Shown: positions 45,595 to 56,465 of the stretch, piece after piece
How positions within the stretch are numbered: the first letter of the stretch is position 1
Layout of the letters: each line of letters opens with the position of its first letter
Assembly (NCBI GenBank): GCA_012934845.2
Contig: WNNJ02003027.1
Span: 62,001-126,000, forward strand
Source: Pomphorhynchus laevis
Lineage: Eukaryota; Acanthocephala; Palaeacanthocephala; Echinorhynchida; Pomphorhynchidae
Reading direction: 5' to 3'
DNA length: 64,000 bases
Made by a program: the position numbers and the translations under genes
The notes under the pieces: generated by a model
Database searches by the model: none
What the model was told of the DNA's origin: nothing
What the model saw: only the letters and a program-made list of their open reading frames with translations

Positions 45595-45835
45595 AAAAGT
45601 CTTTCAATAAATCTAAATGCTAATAAAGCAGACGAGTCGTGTGATCGTCAACCAGCATTAAAAGGACCGAAACGTGAAACGTTGGTATTGGATCAGTAGC
45701 TGATGAGGTTCATCAATACTTAAATATAGCGTACTGCTGTTGGCTTATAGATATGATAAAAGCAGCGTGCAGAATAAAATAGTCATCAAAATTTCAATGA
45801 TAACAATGACTGCACAAGTATATCAACTTAAAATA
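45595..45835 (+). repeat. SINE-like repeat D, copy C
   Basis: ACCAGCATTAAAAGGACCGA, AACGTGAAACGTTGGTATTG, CAGTAGCTGATGAGGTTC, GTAGCGTACTGCTG-like core (TATAGCGTACTGCTGTTGGC), then CATCAAAATTTCAATGATAA and CAATGACTGCACAAGTATAT. This is the longest copy. Confidence 0.75.
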
Positions 45836-45847
45836 TTTTATAAAAAT

Positions 45848-46037
45848 TAATGGAGTGAGTAAGTTTTTATAAATTTATTACACATTCGAATTTTTAATCA
45901 TCAGAACAAAAACACTAAAATACAATTATAATCCCATTGTGATTTTTTAGTGTTTTGTCTTTATGATGATTGCAGTTAGCTATTAAAAAATCGAATTTGT
46001 GATTAATTTATAAAAACTTATCTACTCCATTAATAAA
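45848..46037. repeat. Long imperfect foldback (about 190 bp)
   Basis: Left ATTAATGGAGTGAGTAAG, TTTTTATAAATTTATTACAC and ATTCGAATTTTTAAT pair with right ATTAAAAAATCGAATTTGTG, ATTAATTTATAAAAACTTAT and CTACTCCATTAAT. An inner pair, AACACTAAAA and TTTTAGTGTT, flanks the centre. The right arm has an extra GATGATTGCAGTTAGCT. It could be a MITE-like element or two retroelement tails joined head-to-head. Confidence 0.75.
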
Positions 46038-46044
46038 AGTAAAC

Positions 46045-46255
46045 TCAGCCTTTACTGTCTTTGATCCCGTAGTCATAGAATCCTTGAGCGCCCTGGGGAT
46101 AACGCGAGGGAACTTTTGACAACCCCTGGAAGAAAACTTCGCCACACAACCAGCGACGGACGTGCAGGGAGAAAACTGTTGCAGCGGATTAGTGACGCTA
46201 TTCAGAGAGGCAATGCGGAATGCGACTGCGAGGTAATCGAAGGCAGCTGTCCTCA
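46045..46255 (+). pseudogene. RT-polyprotein C-terminal tail fragment
   Basis: The plus strand gives DPVVIESLSALG near 46,063-46,098. In another frame it reads TPGRKLRHTTSDGRAGRKLL and QRISDAIQRGNAECDCE (46,116-46,215). From memory, a V.vE.lG.wG...GrRl...tgd.ra...l.QRIS.aIQRGNA tail closes the same kind of RT polyproteins that carry the nuclease-like domain seen at 10.2 and 12.7 kb. GC content is higher than the flanks. It is a small isolated fossil; no RT adjoins. Confidence 0.5.
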
Positions 46256-46926
46256 GAAGGAAGTCCGACATATTTTGACATTCGTATTTATAAAATTTTC
46301 TATACGAATTAGAAGTTCCTCGATATTATCGGATAAAATTGTTGTATCAACATAACTCTATTATTGCGAATAATATGGTGATTTAGTACTTACCGCATGA
46401 TTTGAGCGTGTTGAAATAAAATATATTGGATTTATAAAACACTTATTATCTAATTAATCATTATCTTAATTGTTATAAAACAACCATTTTCAAAGTCTAG
46501 ATTCAGTCAAAGTCAAGTGTTGTTGATCTACTTTTTTAACTTGAATGAATTGATTATTTTCATAATTATGAATGAATAAAATGAATTGATTATTCTCATA
46601 ATATTATTGTTGCAAATGCGTTGTTCACAATACATAATATTGGGTATTGTGATCACATATCCGCATTTTTAATGTTGCCATATCCGTGTTCTTAAATATA
46701 TGTGGCATATCAATGTTATGTAATTTTAAAGAGAATTTGGAAAATACATGAGATAGTTAAATTTAAAATTTAAAGTAAAATTAAATAAAAGAGCATTGTG
46801 TCTGTGCTTTTGTCCTGATGATAGCAGTTAACTATTGAAAATTCGATTTTAAAATAAAAATAATTAAACTTCACTATTCTATAAATCAATATATGAACAA
46901 TTCGATGAATCAACTTTATTAATCTA
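46256..46926. other. AT-rich spacer with shared tail motif
   Basis: GTCCTGATGATAGCAGTTAA and CTATTGAAAATTCGATT at 46,811-46,848 repeat the right arm of the 45.85-46.04-kb foldback. No gene seen. Confidence 0.45.
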
Positions 46927-47671
46927 TTTGTATGATGTGACAGCCACGAAAGAATCGACAAAACGATACCAGGTACCGTTTCGTCATTATTTTGACTCAT
47001 CAGTGCCAGATACCTCCCACTACTGGATGCAGAGGAGGACCTGCAGACGGCACGAGTATGTCAAAGGTAATTAGAGCTAGAAAATTTCTAGCAAACTAGG
47101 TACATGCTTCACCAAAAGGATCATTAGCAAAGAGCACTGGCTAATGCCAGCGCATTCTCTCTATTTATCTGCCAACTTATTTGTATTTTACAAGAAAATG
47201 AGAGATTTCCGTGGGCATTTTCTGTTTGTATGATGTGGCAGCCACGAAAGAATCGACAAAACGATACCAGGTACCGTTTCGTCATTATTTTGACTCATAG
47301 TGCCAGATACCTCCCACTACTGCATGTAGAGGAGGACCAGCAGACGGCACGAGTATGTTAAAGGTACTTAGAGCTAGAAAATTTCTAGCAAACTAGGTAC
47401 ATGATCCACCAAAAGAATCATTAGCAAAGAGCACTGGCTAATGCCAGCGCATTCTCTCTATTTATCTGCCAACTTGTATTTTACAAGAAAATGAGAGATT
47501 TCCGTGGGCATTTTCTGTTTGTATGATGTTGGCAGCCACGAAAGAATCGACAAAACGATAACAGGTACCGTTTCGTCATTATTTTGACTCATAGTGCCAG
47601 ATACCTCTCATTACTGCATGCAGAGGAGGACCGACAGACGGCACGAGTATGTCAAAGGTACTTAGAGTGAA
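46927..47671 (+). repeat. Tandem repeat, 2.5 units of about 296 bp
   Basis: TTTGTATGATGT.GCAGCCAC starts units at 46,927, 47,225 and 47,518 (periods 298 and 293). Units share CGATACCAGGTACCGTTTCG, GAGGAGGACC.GCAGACGG and GGATCATTAGCAAAGAGCAC. The last unit is cut after about 150 bp. A solitary diverged relative lies at 9.1-9.4 kb. No coding capacity. Confidence 0.9.
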
Positions 47672-48797
47672 CAATCGATTAAGAAAATGAAATAAGTGAA
47701 CAAAAACATCACATATTAAACATGTCATTTTGAGCGAATAAACATCAATTGCATTACATCTAGAGATATATGTTTAGTACATATATCGATTAGTTTTATT
47801 TATTAAATATTTTTATTACTTGTTACATTTATTATAAAAAATTTATATTATAATAAATATATTTATATTTATAATAAATATATTAAAAAATATATTTATT
47901 ATATTTATCATTTTATATTTTGATTAGTTTTATAATCAATGAGTGAACAATCGATTTATAAATTAAAATATTTACTATTAAGTTAACTGATCTGATTAAT
48001 TAGTATTTCAACCAGATAATTAATTTAATTTTAAAATATTAATTTGTTTAAATTTAAATAATCGATTAAATCGTCAATTATAAACATGCTGCATTGACGA
48101 CGAAATTTAGATAAGTCTATAAAACAGTTTAATATTTGAAAAGCATAACTATTTAATAGTTTATAAGATAATATATATAAGATATATCTTATATATAAGA
48201 TATATAAGATATATCTTATATAAGAGTGTGACAATCATTGTATCGACGATGAAATTCTATTATAATAATTAAATAATTAAATTCACAATCTTGTATCAAA
48301 GATACTCACAGACGTGTGCTCTGGGGTCGCCACTTAGCCAAGTCTATATGGCGTTTCTAACGCAATAAGTTTCGAAAATGACTTTTCGAAAGTCATTAAG
48401 TTTTTAAAAGTTTTGTTAATTTTTAAGAGTTTTATAAGAAATCGATAACACTTTATGAATTGATACCAAATTTGGATATAAAATTAATATTTATTAATTA
48501 AAATAAATTAATATCTCTTCAGTATTTTAATAATAATTAATTAATAATAATTAATTTGAGTAATTAATTTATTAATCAACTACCTTATGAATAGGTAATT
48601 CAAAAGCATTATGAATATAATTAATATTAATTAATATTAAAGTTATGATTTATTAATTTTAATTAATTAATTTTAATGAGGATAATTACAATTAATTACA
48701 TAATTACATGTAAATTGTTTGCAACTCAACGAACTCATTATATTATTTAATATAAAGAGTTCATTAAGTAAACTTATTCAGTTATTTAAGTTATCAT
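47672..48797. other. AT-rich spacer
   Basis: A/T-rich with a palindromic microsatellite (annotated separately); no gene recognised. Confidence 0.4.
48165..48225. repeat. Palindromic ATATAAGATATATCTTATAT microsatellite
   Basis: Alternating AGATATATCT and TATAAGATATA words make several overlapping palindromes in about 60 bp. Confidence 0.85.
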
Positions 48798-49007
48798 ATG
48801 GTTATAAAGATATTCTTTTTAATTTTCAGCAAAGTTATGCCTGAAACAAGAAACACTGATTTTTTTACTGACTATAATATCAGACTTACTTTGAGTAAGA
48901 ATTGGCTCATCGCTAGAAACCACATTACAACTGTCAGTGATAAGATGATCATTTCTAGCAGACACTTCTTCATGGCTAATTCATTTATCTCGGATTTATC
49001 GAAATAA
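48798..49007 (+). other. Weak candidate terminal exon
   Basis: A pyrimidine-rich acceptor-like tract (TTTTTAATTTTCAG, ending at about 48,830) precedes an open stretch VMPETRNTDFFTDYNIRLTL, ending FISDLSK and a double stop. Codon usage looks plausible but no family is recognised, and a chance frame is quite possible. Confidence 0.15.
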
Positions 49008-49639
49008 TAAAGTATGTAAACTACCAAGATATTCATTAAAATCTAAATTTAAGATATTTACAAATCTCAATATTATGAAATATGAAACAAAAATCGTATT
49101 CGTAAAATTGGGGTAATTTTTAAATGTTATCTATTTGAAAGTTGATTGTCTCTTGAAATTGATCACAGAGTTAAATGAAATGAAAAATATTTTGTAGAAG
49201 ACATTTTAAATGATTTCAAGAAATATGTTGACATTAAATTTTACAAATTAAGTTAAGTACTCGAACAAATTATCTTGGCATGGAAACGTCGGAAATGCTG
49301 GATTTTTAAAATAGATCCGAACAAATTATTATCGTAATTTAGTGTATTACTGGATTCTCTAATTGTTTCCGCCGTTACCCGTGATCATATTTGTGATTAT
49401 TACTGTATGCTAACGTCGTTAATTAAATTTTATTGTTACAATAGAATATTTCGATTAAATAGAATAATAAGAAATTAATTTCATTATTGACTACTTGACT
49501 AAAACGATATTTTATAAGGTAAAATCAATATCAGCTATCAGTATAAATCAATAGCAGCTTAGTAGATCGCCGCTAATAGTACAGCGATGGAGTGGATGCA
49601 TTACTAATTAATTCTAGATATTAATTATTCTAGAAAGAA
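49008..49639. other. AT-rich spacer
   Basis: No feature recognised. Confidence 0.35.
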
Positions 49640-50310
49640 GTTAATTATAATGACTTAAATGTGAATGCAATATATGAACGTAGTGATTTTAGTTTAGAAA
49701 CAATTATTACAAGTCACTATTCTATAATGGATAAAAAGGGTATAAAGGTTGAATTAGATAATAAAACTATACCTATATTATATTGGAATCCAAAATTACA
49801 TAAAAATCCAATAAAACCTAGGTTCATATGTAGTGCGTTTAAATGTACATTAAAACCACTTTCTGTCTATATGAATAAAATACTTAAAGTAATTAAAGCA
49901 CATTTTCAAAAAATATTGCAAGGTAATCGAAATTAATACTGGTATAAAACACTATTTCAGTATTAATTCTACGAAAGAATTTGTAGAACAAACAAAAGGA
50001 ATAAATTTTCAAAATATAAATACATACGATTTGAATACGCTTTATACAAATCTAGGTTTAGTAGATATTAAAGAAGCGTTAGTAAAATTAATTAATCTTA
50101 TATTCGGAAAAAGATATACATATATATGTTATAATAATTATAACGCCTATCTAACAAAAATTAAACCATCAAGTAAATATAAAAATACGGATAAAATTGA
50201 ATTAATATAATCCTTAAATATTTTGATAAATCAAAACACGAAGAAATATTGTAGGGTAATCGAAATTAATACTGGTATAAAACACTATTTCAGTAATATT
50301 GGCATAAAAA
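49640..50310 (+). mobile_element. Penelope-like element RT fragment (copy 2)
   Basis: The plus strand repeats copy 1 of 0.9-1.7 kb at high similarity: FSLETIITSHYSIMDKKGIK, ILYWNPKLHKNPIKPRFIC, then the palm start. It lies in opposite orientation and ends before the catalytic block. Near 50,245-50,300 an earlier stretch (ATCGAAATTAATACTGGTAT) reappears, so the right end is rearranged. It is a broken fossil with several interruptions. Confidence 0.85.
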
Positions 50311-50734
50311 GGTTAACTAATTAAAGAGGTTAATAACGACTTAACTTTACGTTATGGGAGGAATCCAGCTATTTTTATTTAACAGAAAAATTAATTTCAT
50401 AAAATTACCATCCCGTATATAGTTGCTCCCCATGTCAATTGAAATAGAATACTAATGTTAGTTTGATACATGACAATTGGTAAGTTTGCTGGATCTTAAT
50501 CATCAAAGTTAAAATAACTAAGTGAAAGTTACATTTTTATAACTTAATACATTTAAACCATGATATAGATATTTTCTAGTATAAAATATTTTAACATTTT
50601 TTTGCATATCGTGTGTCAATGTAAATTATCTTCGTAGATCATCTATACATTTTTTAACAGAACACTAATTGCTAATCAACAAACATTATGGGCAAACATT
50701 CACAGACTTTTTTCAACTAGTTTAAAAAATAAAT
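50311..50734. other. AT-rich spacer
   Basis: No feature recognised. Confidence 0.35.
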
Positions 50735-50925
50735 AAAATTGATTATCAAATAACTATTTGATAATAATTAATTATTAAATAACTATTAGATGATAGTTAA
50801 TTATTAAATAACTATTTGGTAATAATTAATAGTTATTTGAAAATAATCAATACTTATTAGATAATAATAAATGATTATTTGATAATAATCATTAATCATT
50901 ATATTAACAATTAATTAATAATTAT
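50735..50925. repeat. AT-rich minisatellite (ATTATTAAATAACTATTTGA units)
   Basis: About six degenerate copies of a roughly 30-bp unit, each self-complementary (CAAATAACTATTTG). Similar sequence recurs at 51,310-51,500. Confidence 0.75.
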
Positions 50926-51309
50926 TTTTTTTATAATTTTTATTATATATTACATTGACATAGGTTCCCGCAAGTAGGCATTAATTAGAACTTTAAATAA
51001 TATTTTCAAACTAACAATTCATTTCCAATGCTTTAACACGTGTTCTGTTCAATATCTCGGCTACTTGTTCGATGATTTCTCAGATTAGCTGAACACATCC
51101 TTGCCAATAGGATACTTATTTTTGCACGTAGTCATGATATAGATGATACATAGTCCCACTTTTGCTTAACCGGAATTTTCTTTGATATAGTCTTTAAACA
51201 TATATTGGACACGGTTCCTGTGGCACGAGTGGCATCCCATATTAATGGACAAAATTCACAATGTTAAATTTCCCGCATCTTTTCATCATATTTCGCGTAT
51301 TTCGTATAA
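50926..51309. other. Spacer with GC-richer patch
   Basis: From 50,960 to 51,290 composition is a little higher in GC. A minus-strand scrap (EQVAEILNRTRVKALEMN) looks protein-like but is too short to name. Confidence 0.25.
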
Positions 51310-51500
51310 TAAATATAATTATTTGATAATAATTAATTATTAAATAATTATTTGATAATAATCAATAGTTGATTGATAACCATCAAATAATTAATGATCA
51401 AATAGTTATTAGATAATAATTAATGATTATAAATTAATAGATTAATTATTTATTAATTTATTAATTAATTATTAATTAATTATTAATTGATAATTTTATC
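51310..51500. repeat. AT-rich minisatellite, second block
   Basis: Same ATTTGATAATAATTAATTAT-type units as at 50.74 kb, followed by TTAATTAA runs. Confidence 0.7.
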
Positions 51501-51919
51501 ATTTTTGATATTAATTATTTTAATTAAAATATTATGCAGTATGTAATTTTTCTGTTATAAATTAAAACACTAATACAATTTTTAATTTACGAAGTATAAT
51601 CTTACAAAACTGTATCTACAGAACTATATTTTATGAACTATCATTGAGATAGATTTTCAGTTACGTGCAGTCGTAAATATGCCTTTGCTGAGAATATTTC
51701 TTTGCTGAATAGTTAATATTTAAATAAACATAATAGTTTGAACTATAAATAGTTCATACTATTTAGTTTTGTCGCAGTAAAAAATAAGTATTTTTTATAA
51801 TTTTGAATTGTTTTTAATAATTCGAGTTCATTTTTACCGCAACTTGATAGAATTTTAAATTACTTAAACACTCGTTTATTTGCGAGTGTTTCTTGAATTT
51901 ATAAGCTATAAATAACTAG

Positions 51920-52345
51920 ACATTAATATACATGAGTTGTTTCTGTCAATACGATGATAAAAATTTTGATTTTAAGTTTAATTATTAAAATATTATTGTT
52001 TTATTATAAATAATTAAAAATTAAACAAAAATATTAATTTTGTTTAGATAAATAATGACATTTTTCACAAATGAAAATATATGAATGGCCTCAATTAATA
52101 TACACGATTTGTTTCTGTCAATATTATGATAAAAATTTTGATTTGATGTTCAATCATAAAAATATTCTTGAAAATTTAATAATTTTTGTAAAAAATTATT
52201 GAATATTATTTATATTATAATATTTGAATAATATTTAAATATTATTTAAATTATATTTTTGTAAATAATAATTTTTTTTTAAATTAAACAAAAATATTAA
52301 TTTTGTTTAAATAAATAATGACATTTTTCACAAATGAAAATATAT
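51920..52345 (+). repeat. Diverged tandem duplications
   Basis: TTGTTTCTGTCAATA then ATGATAAAAATTTTGATTT occurs at 51,937 and 52,109. AATAATGACATTTTTCACAA then ATGAAAATATAT occurs at 52,042 and 52,312. Two nested A/T-rich duplications; no gene. Confidence 0.75.
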
Positions 52346-53009
52346 TTATGCACTCATATTGAACAAACACACTGTTTTTAAGTTGGTAATTTTAAGCAAA
52401 TAATTATAAATAAACTTTAAATAGCTTAACATATTGTAATTTAAAAAGCATTCATATCAACTAGAATGTATTTTTATATAAAAGGTTTTAAAAATTATGA
52501 ATAATGGTTATCAAAATAAGGGTTTAAATTCTCGCTACCAACCAAATTGATTATTGTATATTATAAAATGTGATATCTACAAAATATGATATGTACGTAA
52601 CTTTTAATTTTTTAAATAATTTTAAGATTGAAAATCATTTATTACAAATTAAACTTAAAAAAGTATTTTCAATATTTCAAGATTATTTAATTTTTTTTAA
52701 TTAAAAAATGTTTTGTATAAAATATCAATCAACTTACTTTTAGTAAGTTGATTGATATTTAATCATTTAAGTTATTAATCATTTAATTATTTAATCATTT
52801 AAAAAATTATTTAATCATTATTTAATTTAATTATTTAATCATTTAAGTTTAATTAACTCAATTCTTACTTCAGCTTATTGAAATGTTGATTAGTATTTAG
52901 AAAGATTTTTATCTCAACATTAAATAGTGAAACTTTTATAACGAAAAGTTATAAAAGGTGTTAAACGTATATCATGAATATATTCGTTGGGATGTTAAGC
53001 TATTGGATT
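52346..53009. other. AT-rich spacer
   Basis: Contains an inverted pair TATCAATCAACTTACTTTTA/GTAAGTTGATTGATA at about 52,723-52,759 and TTAATCATTTAA repeats. No gene. Confidence 0.4.
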
Positions 53010-53028
53010 ATATAAATATGAATTACCT

Positions 53029-53195
53029 GTTAGTGCCATGATTGTGAAGTTTAGATAGACAAACGCAAGTCCACATGTGAAAATCAATGACAATATAGAT
53101 AGATATAATGACGATACATTATAAATAGCACTTAAGAAAATAAAGAATGATATGCCAGTAAAATTAATAATTTGGAAGAACATGTAAATTTGTAT
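53029..53195 (-). CDS. Candidate exon of a multi-pass membrane protein
   Basis: The minus strand is open across LFADKIQIYMFFQIINFTGI, then SFFIFLSAIYNVSSLYLSIL and SLIFTCGLAFVYLNFTIMAL. That gives two to three hydrophobic segments separated by short polar turns. The right-hand end in reading direction is CTAACAG followed by GTAATT, a good 5' splice site. The acceptor side is not clear. Amino-acid pattern and donor suggest a real host exon, but I do not recognise the family. A chance hydrophobic frame in A/T-rich DNA is the main alternative. Confidence 0.3.
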
Positions 53196-53209
53196 TTTGT
53201 CCGCAAATA

Positions 53210-54145
53210 ATTAATTTTAAAACTAAATGCTAATCGCATTAATAATAATTAAAACAATTTTTAAAATTATAAAATCAAACTATAAATATAATTTTTTTAT
53301 ATAAAAAATATTAAATTATGTAAATAATATTTGATTTAAATTATTGCATAAATGAAATTAAAATTTAGAATTAATGCTCGCTTTATCATTTTTCACAAAA
53401 ATGGTTAAACGGTTGACTTTCAGACATTGCAATTAAATCAAATTTTAAATCAAATCTTAATTCAAAATTTTTGTTTTCATTTTGGTAAAATAAAATTAAA
53501 TACACGAGTATTTACTCGTGTATTTACTTTGGTAAATACAATGTACATCTACAACTTATTATAAATAGTAAAACAATAGACAAATTCAAAGCAAATTCAA
53601 GCATTATAAATCTAAAAAGTTTTGATAATAGCTATTATCTTTTTTCATTTCTATATTTTGTTCTTATATGACTAGTGCTTCCTTTACCTGAGGATTCAGT
53701 GTTATTTATTTCACATCATCACCTTTGTGTGGTTCATCATTTATCAATTGTACGATGAGACACTGTTCTTTTCTATTAAGGATTTTTAATTGCATCGTTA
53801 TTGTTATTTTATCTTAGCCGTTCTTCAAGTGTTTGGGTATTATTCCAATATACGAGATTTTGCAGATTTCACATCTAGCAAAATTACAACTAAATTGTAT
53901 TTTTCATTAATTATTAAATTTTTGTTTCATTTTGGTGAAATAAAATTAAATACACGAGTATTGATTTTAATTTTTTAATTTCTTTATTTCAAGCTTTCGA
54001 CGGTTTGTTCTTTTCAAGCATATATTCGTGTTTCAACTTTCCTATAGATTTTGATTTGTTTGAATTTCAAACATTTTAATATTGAGAGAAAGCCTTGACA
54101 ATAACGTAACTTATAATTATAATAATATGTTTTCCTTAGTCAGTT
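53210..54145. other. AT-rich spacer with 45-bp direct repeat
   Basis: ATTTTTGTTTTCATTTTGGT then AAATTAAATACACGAGTATT at 53,466-53,512 recurs at 53,920-53,960. The first copy continues as a palindrome (ACACGAGTATTTACTCGTGT). No convincing gene. Confidence 0.5.
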
Positions 54146-54149
54146 TTTA

Positions 54150-54545
54150 TTCATGGTCATCCTCAATATTCAGCCTTCATTGGGCGCAGTTTACTAACTG
54201 CGCCCGATAATTCTTACGTGGTCACATCGCTTTATACCGCTTATCCATCGCAGCATTTTAGTCTCCATGACTGCTAGGCGCATTCCGCTGCCTTAATAGT
54301 AGGCCAACACTCTGTGCCGTACCTGGCCACAGGGTGGATGATTGAGCTATATATCTTTGAATTTAGATGGCCTTTAATTCGACGGTCACATAAAACGCCT
54401 GTCCTCGTTCAACATTTTGTCCACGCTGAGTTTATTCGTGCCGTGATTTTATTAGTCAGGTCGCCACTTGCCGAAAGTATGGTCCCGAGGTACTTGACAT
54501 TAATCAATGACATTAATGTTGACGGTGCCACTTTCTTGTAGGTAT
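54150..54545 (-). mobile_element. RTE-type LINE RT C-terminal fragment
   Basis: The minus strand reads KKVAPSTLMSLINVKYLGTI, LSASGDLTNKITARINSAW, then TGVLCDRRIKGHLNSKIYSS and IIHPVARYGTECWPTIKAA, then RLKMLRWISGIKRCDHVRII. This is the post-palm region of RTE-like reverse transcriptases (VKYLG...L..EI..RI..AW..W...tGvlcDrri...lK.KiY...irP...YG.E.W). GC content is raised. Several breaks; 5' and 3' parts are missing. It is a different family from the RTE piece at 58.4 kb. Confidence 0.75.
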
Positions 54546-55290
54546 GTATTGATTATATTGATTATCAAAAATATTGATAATAAGAAATAAACCAGCAAGT
54601 CGTGAGTCGGTCAACGCAGGTTATCAATTCGATTGGTGTTTAGCTAAATGAATTTTTCTCCTTTCAACAGGTAATTATGGTGTTCACTATTTTCTTTCAA
54701 AAATCGAAATATGTGAATTATATTACAAAATCTTAATGTTAGATTTCCTTTTATATTGTACCTATAAAGTTTGTACATTTATTCAAATAGTCAAAAATAG
54801 TTTCATATTTTTATGCCTTTAACCTATATTATTGTGTTCAGAAATCTGGATTCTAAGCCACTTGCATTTTAGCAAATTGAACTTGAAAATTATATGTATT
54901 CCCTGTATTATGGCACTAAACACTAAAACATAAACGATTTATTTGAAACAAACTCTTTTAATTTATGGTCACTTCTCTATAAAAATAGTTATATAGAAGT
55001 TTTTGGAGGTGTCGTACTATTTAAGAGTACACACTGCTGTGAACTGCTAAGCTACTTCGGACAGAGGACAAAGCGAGTTCCCTGTTTGGAGTGCTCACTT
55101 TGCGAGTTGATGACTCGATATTGTGTGTTACACTGTAAAATTTGATTATGTAGAATTTCTTAAATTTAAAAACGAAATCCATTTTCTACGTAAACCTTGG
55201 TCATTCAACAAATACTTACTTTGTTAGTGGCCATTTCGAGCCATACGTTGTAAACATTTAAGTTAAATCAAAATGAATCAAAACGGATTC
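54546..55290. other. Spacer
   Basis: A GC-richer patch at 55,010-55,110 has no recognised content. The rest is A/T-rich. Confidence 0.35.
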
Positions 55291-55294
55291 AAGC

Positions 55295-55525
55295 TCAAAT
55301 TTCTTGCATATCCTCTTTCCATGTGAAATTATTAAACAAGTATCTTAGAGTCACTTCTACTTTTACGTAGATGCTCAATATCCAAGAATAGTATGAGTCA
55401 TAATCAGCAATAGTTGCATTAATTGTTTCGTAATCACGCACATGTGAAGTTACGTGTGCTTCTGTAGCGACGAAAATGTTATAAACATCTTGTCTGGATA
55501 ATGGATTATTATCCAAACAACAATA
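55295..55525 (-). other. Unrecognised coding-like frame, possible exon
   Basis: The minus strand reads NNPLSRQDVYNIFVATEAHV, then TSHVRDYETINATIADYDSY and YSWILSIYVKVEVTLRYLFN. An acceptor-like TTATCCAG precedes RQDVYN at about 55,493. Residue composition looks like a genuine protein rather than A/T noise. No family, motif or donor site is recognised. Confidence 0.25.
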
Positions 55526-55529
55526 ATTT

Positions 55530-56319
55530 TAGAAAAGCAGCGTTCTTTACAACGAAGCAAGTCATAAATTAAATTTTTTACGTTCATGAAGTTTTTTCTT
55601 ACACATCATGCAAATCAACCATGGAAATATATAATAGCTTTGTTTAAAACAGTTACTCTATATAAAAAATACTTTTTTTAATTTTAGATAAAATTTCAGT
55701 TTTTTTAATGTTATGCAAAATTATGTAGTACATGATAGCACAAAAGTTAAATGGCCTTACTTAAGTGACTGGTTTGATTTTACCATCGTATTTTTCTATA
55801 TTTATGTGCATGAGATTTTGTACGTATAAGCATATTTTACTATATATTTATTTACATATAAAATAATTATTTATTTAATAATATATTTATTTAATAATAT
55901 ATTCATTTATTTTTTTTATTTTAGGCATTTTTCTATTTTTTTTCTTTAATATTGTTAATTAATAAAAGAGCTCGATAATGTTCAAAAAATACATGACGAA
56001 CTATTTAGTTTTTTGAATAAATTTCGTGGGTGCTCATTTTCAATGGATTTATAACAGTCTTAATTAGTAATTTTGGTTTAGTTAACTTCTGAATTTCAAC
56101 GACTTTCGTCCATTTTGATTCATTTTGCATTCATAACTTAAGACTATATGCTTCATTATTTAAGTTTATAAAAAGAAAGCTCGTAATTTAAAGGTAACAT
56201 GTAAACTAGTTCAATGTTGTTACTATTGCAGTTTTATTGTGCTATTGTACAGAAAGTATGCGGAACTACTTTGATATTTGACAGTTAACAAGATGCTTTA
56301 ATGTTGATTTCATAAGATG
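55530..56319. other. AT-rich spacer
   Basis: No feature recognised. Confidence 0.35.
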
Positions 56320-56465
56320 GTTTTCCTGTACATTAGAAACTGCGGACTCGGTGCGTCTGCTATCGCCATTGACAACGATCTATGTTGATGTCCCAGTCCG
56401 GCCAGACGATCTGCCAATGGTGCACCGCTTACTTAAAAATTCAAACTTTTATCTTATAGTTATTC
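56320..56465 (+). other. Small GC-richer segment, possible exon
   Basis: The plus strand is open through ETADSVRLLSPLTTIYVDVP and VRPDDLPMVHRLLKNSNFYL; the minus strand is also open over the same DNA. Without flanking splice sites or a known motif the coding strand cannot be decided. Confidence 0.2.

Noticed and set aside
46008-46271. Minus-strand 87-codon frame at 46.0-46.3 kb
   Set aside because: The plus strand carries the recognisable QRIS.AIQRGNA tail over the same bases, so the minus frame is treated as a shadow.
53790-53978. A small secreted-like protein (hydrophobic N-terminus)
   Set aside because: Its 3' third is the 45-bp direct repeat also found at 53,466, and the rest is A/T-rich without motif or splice evidence.
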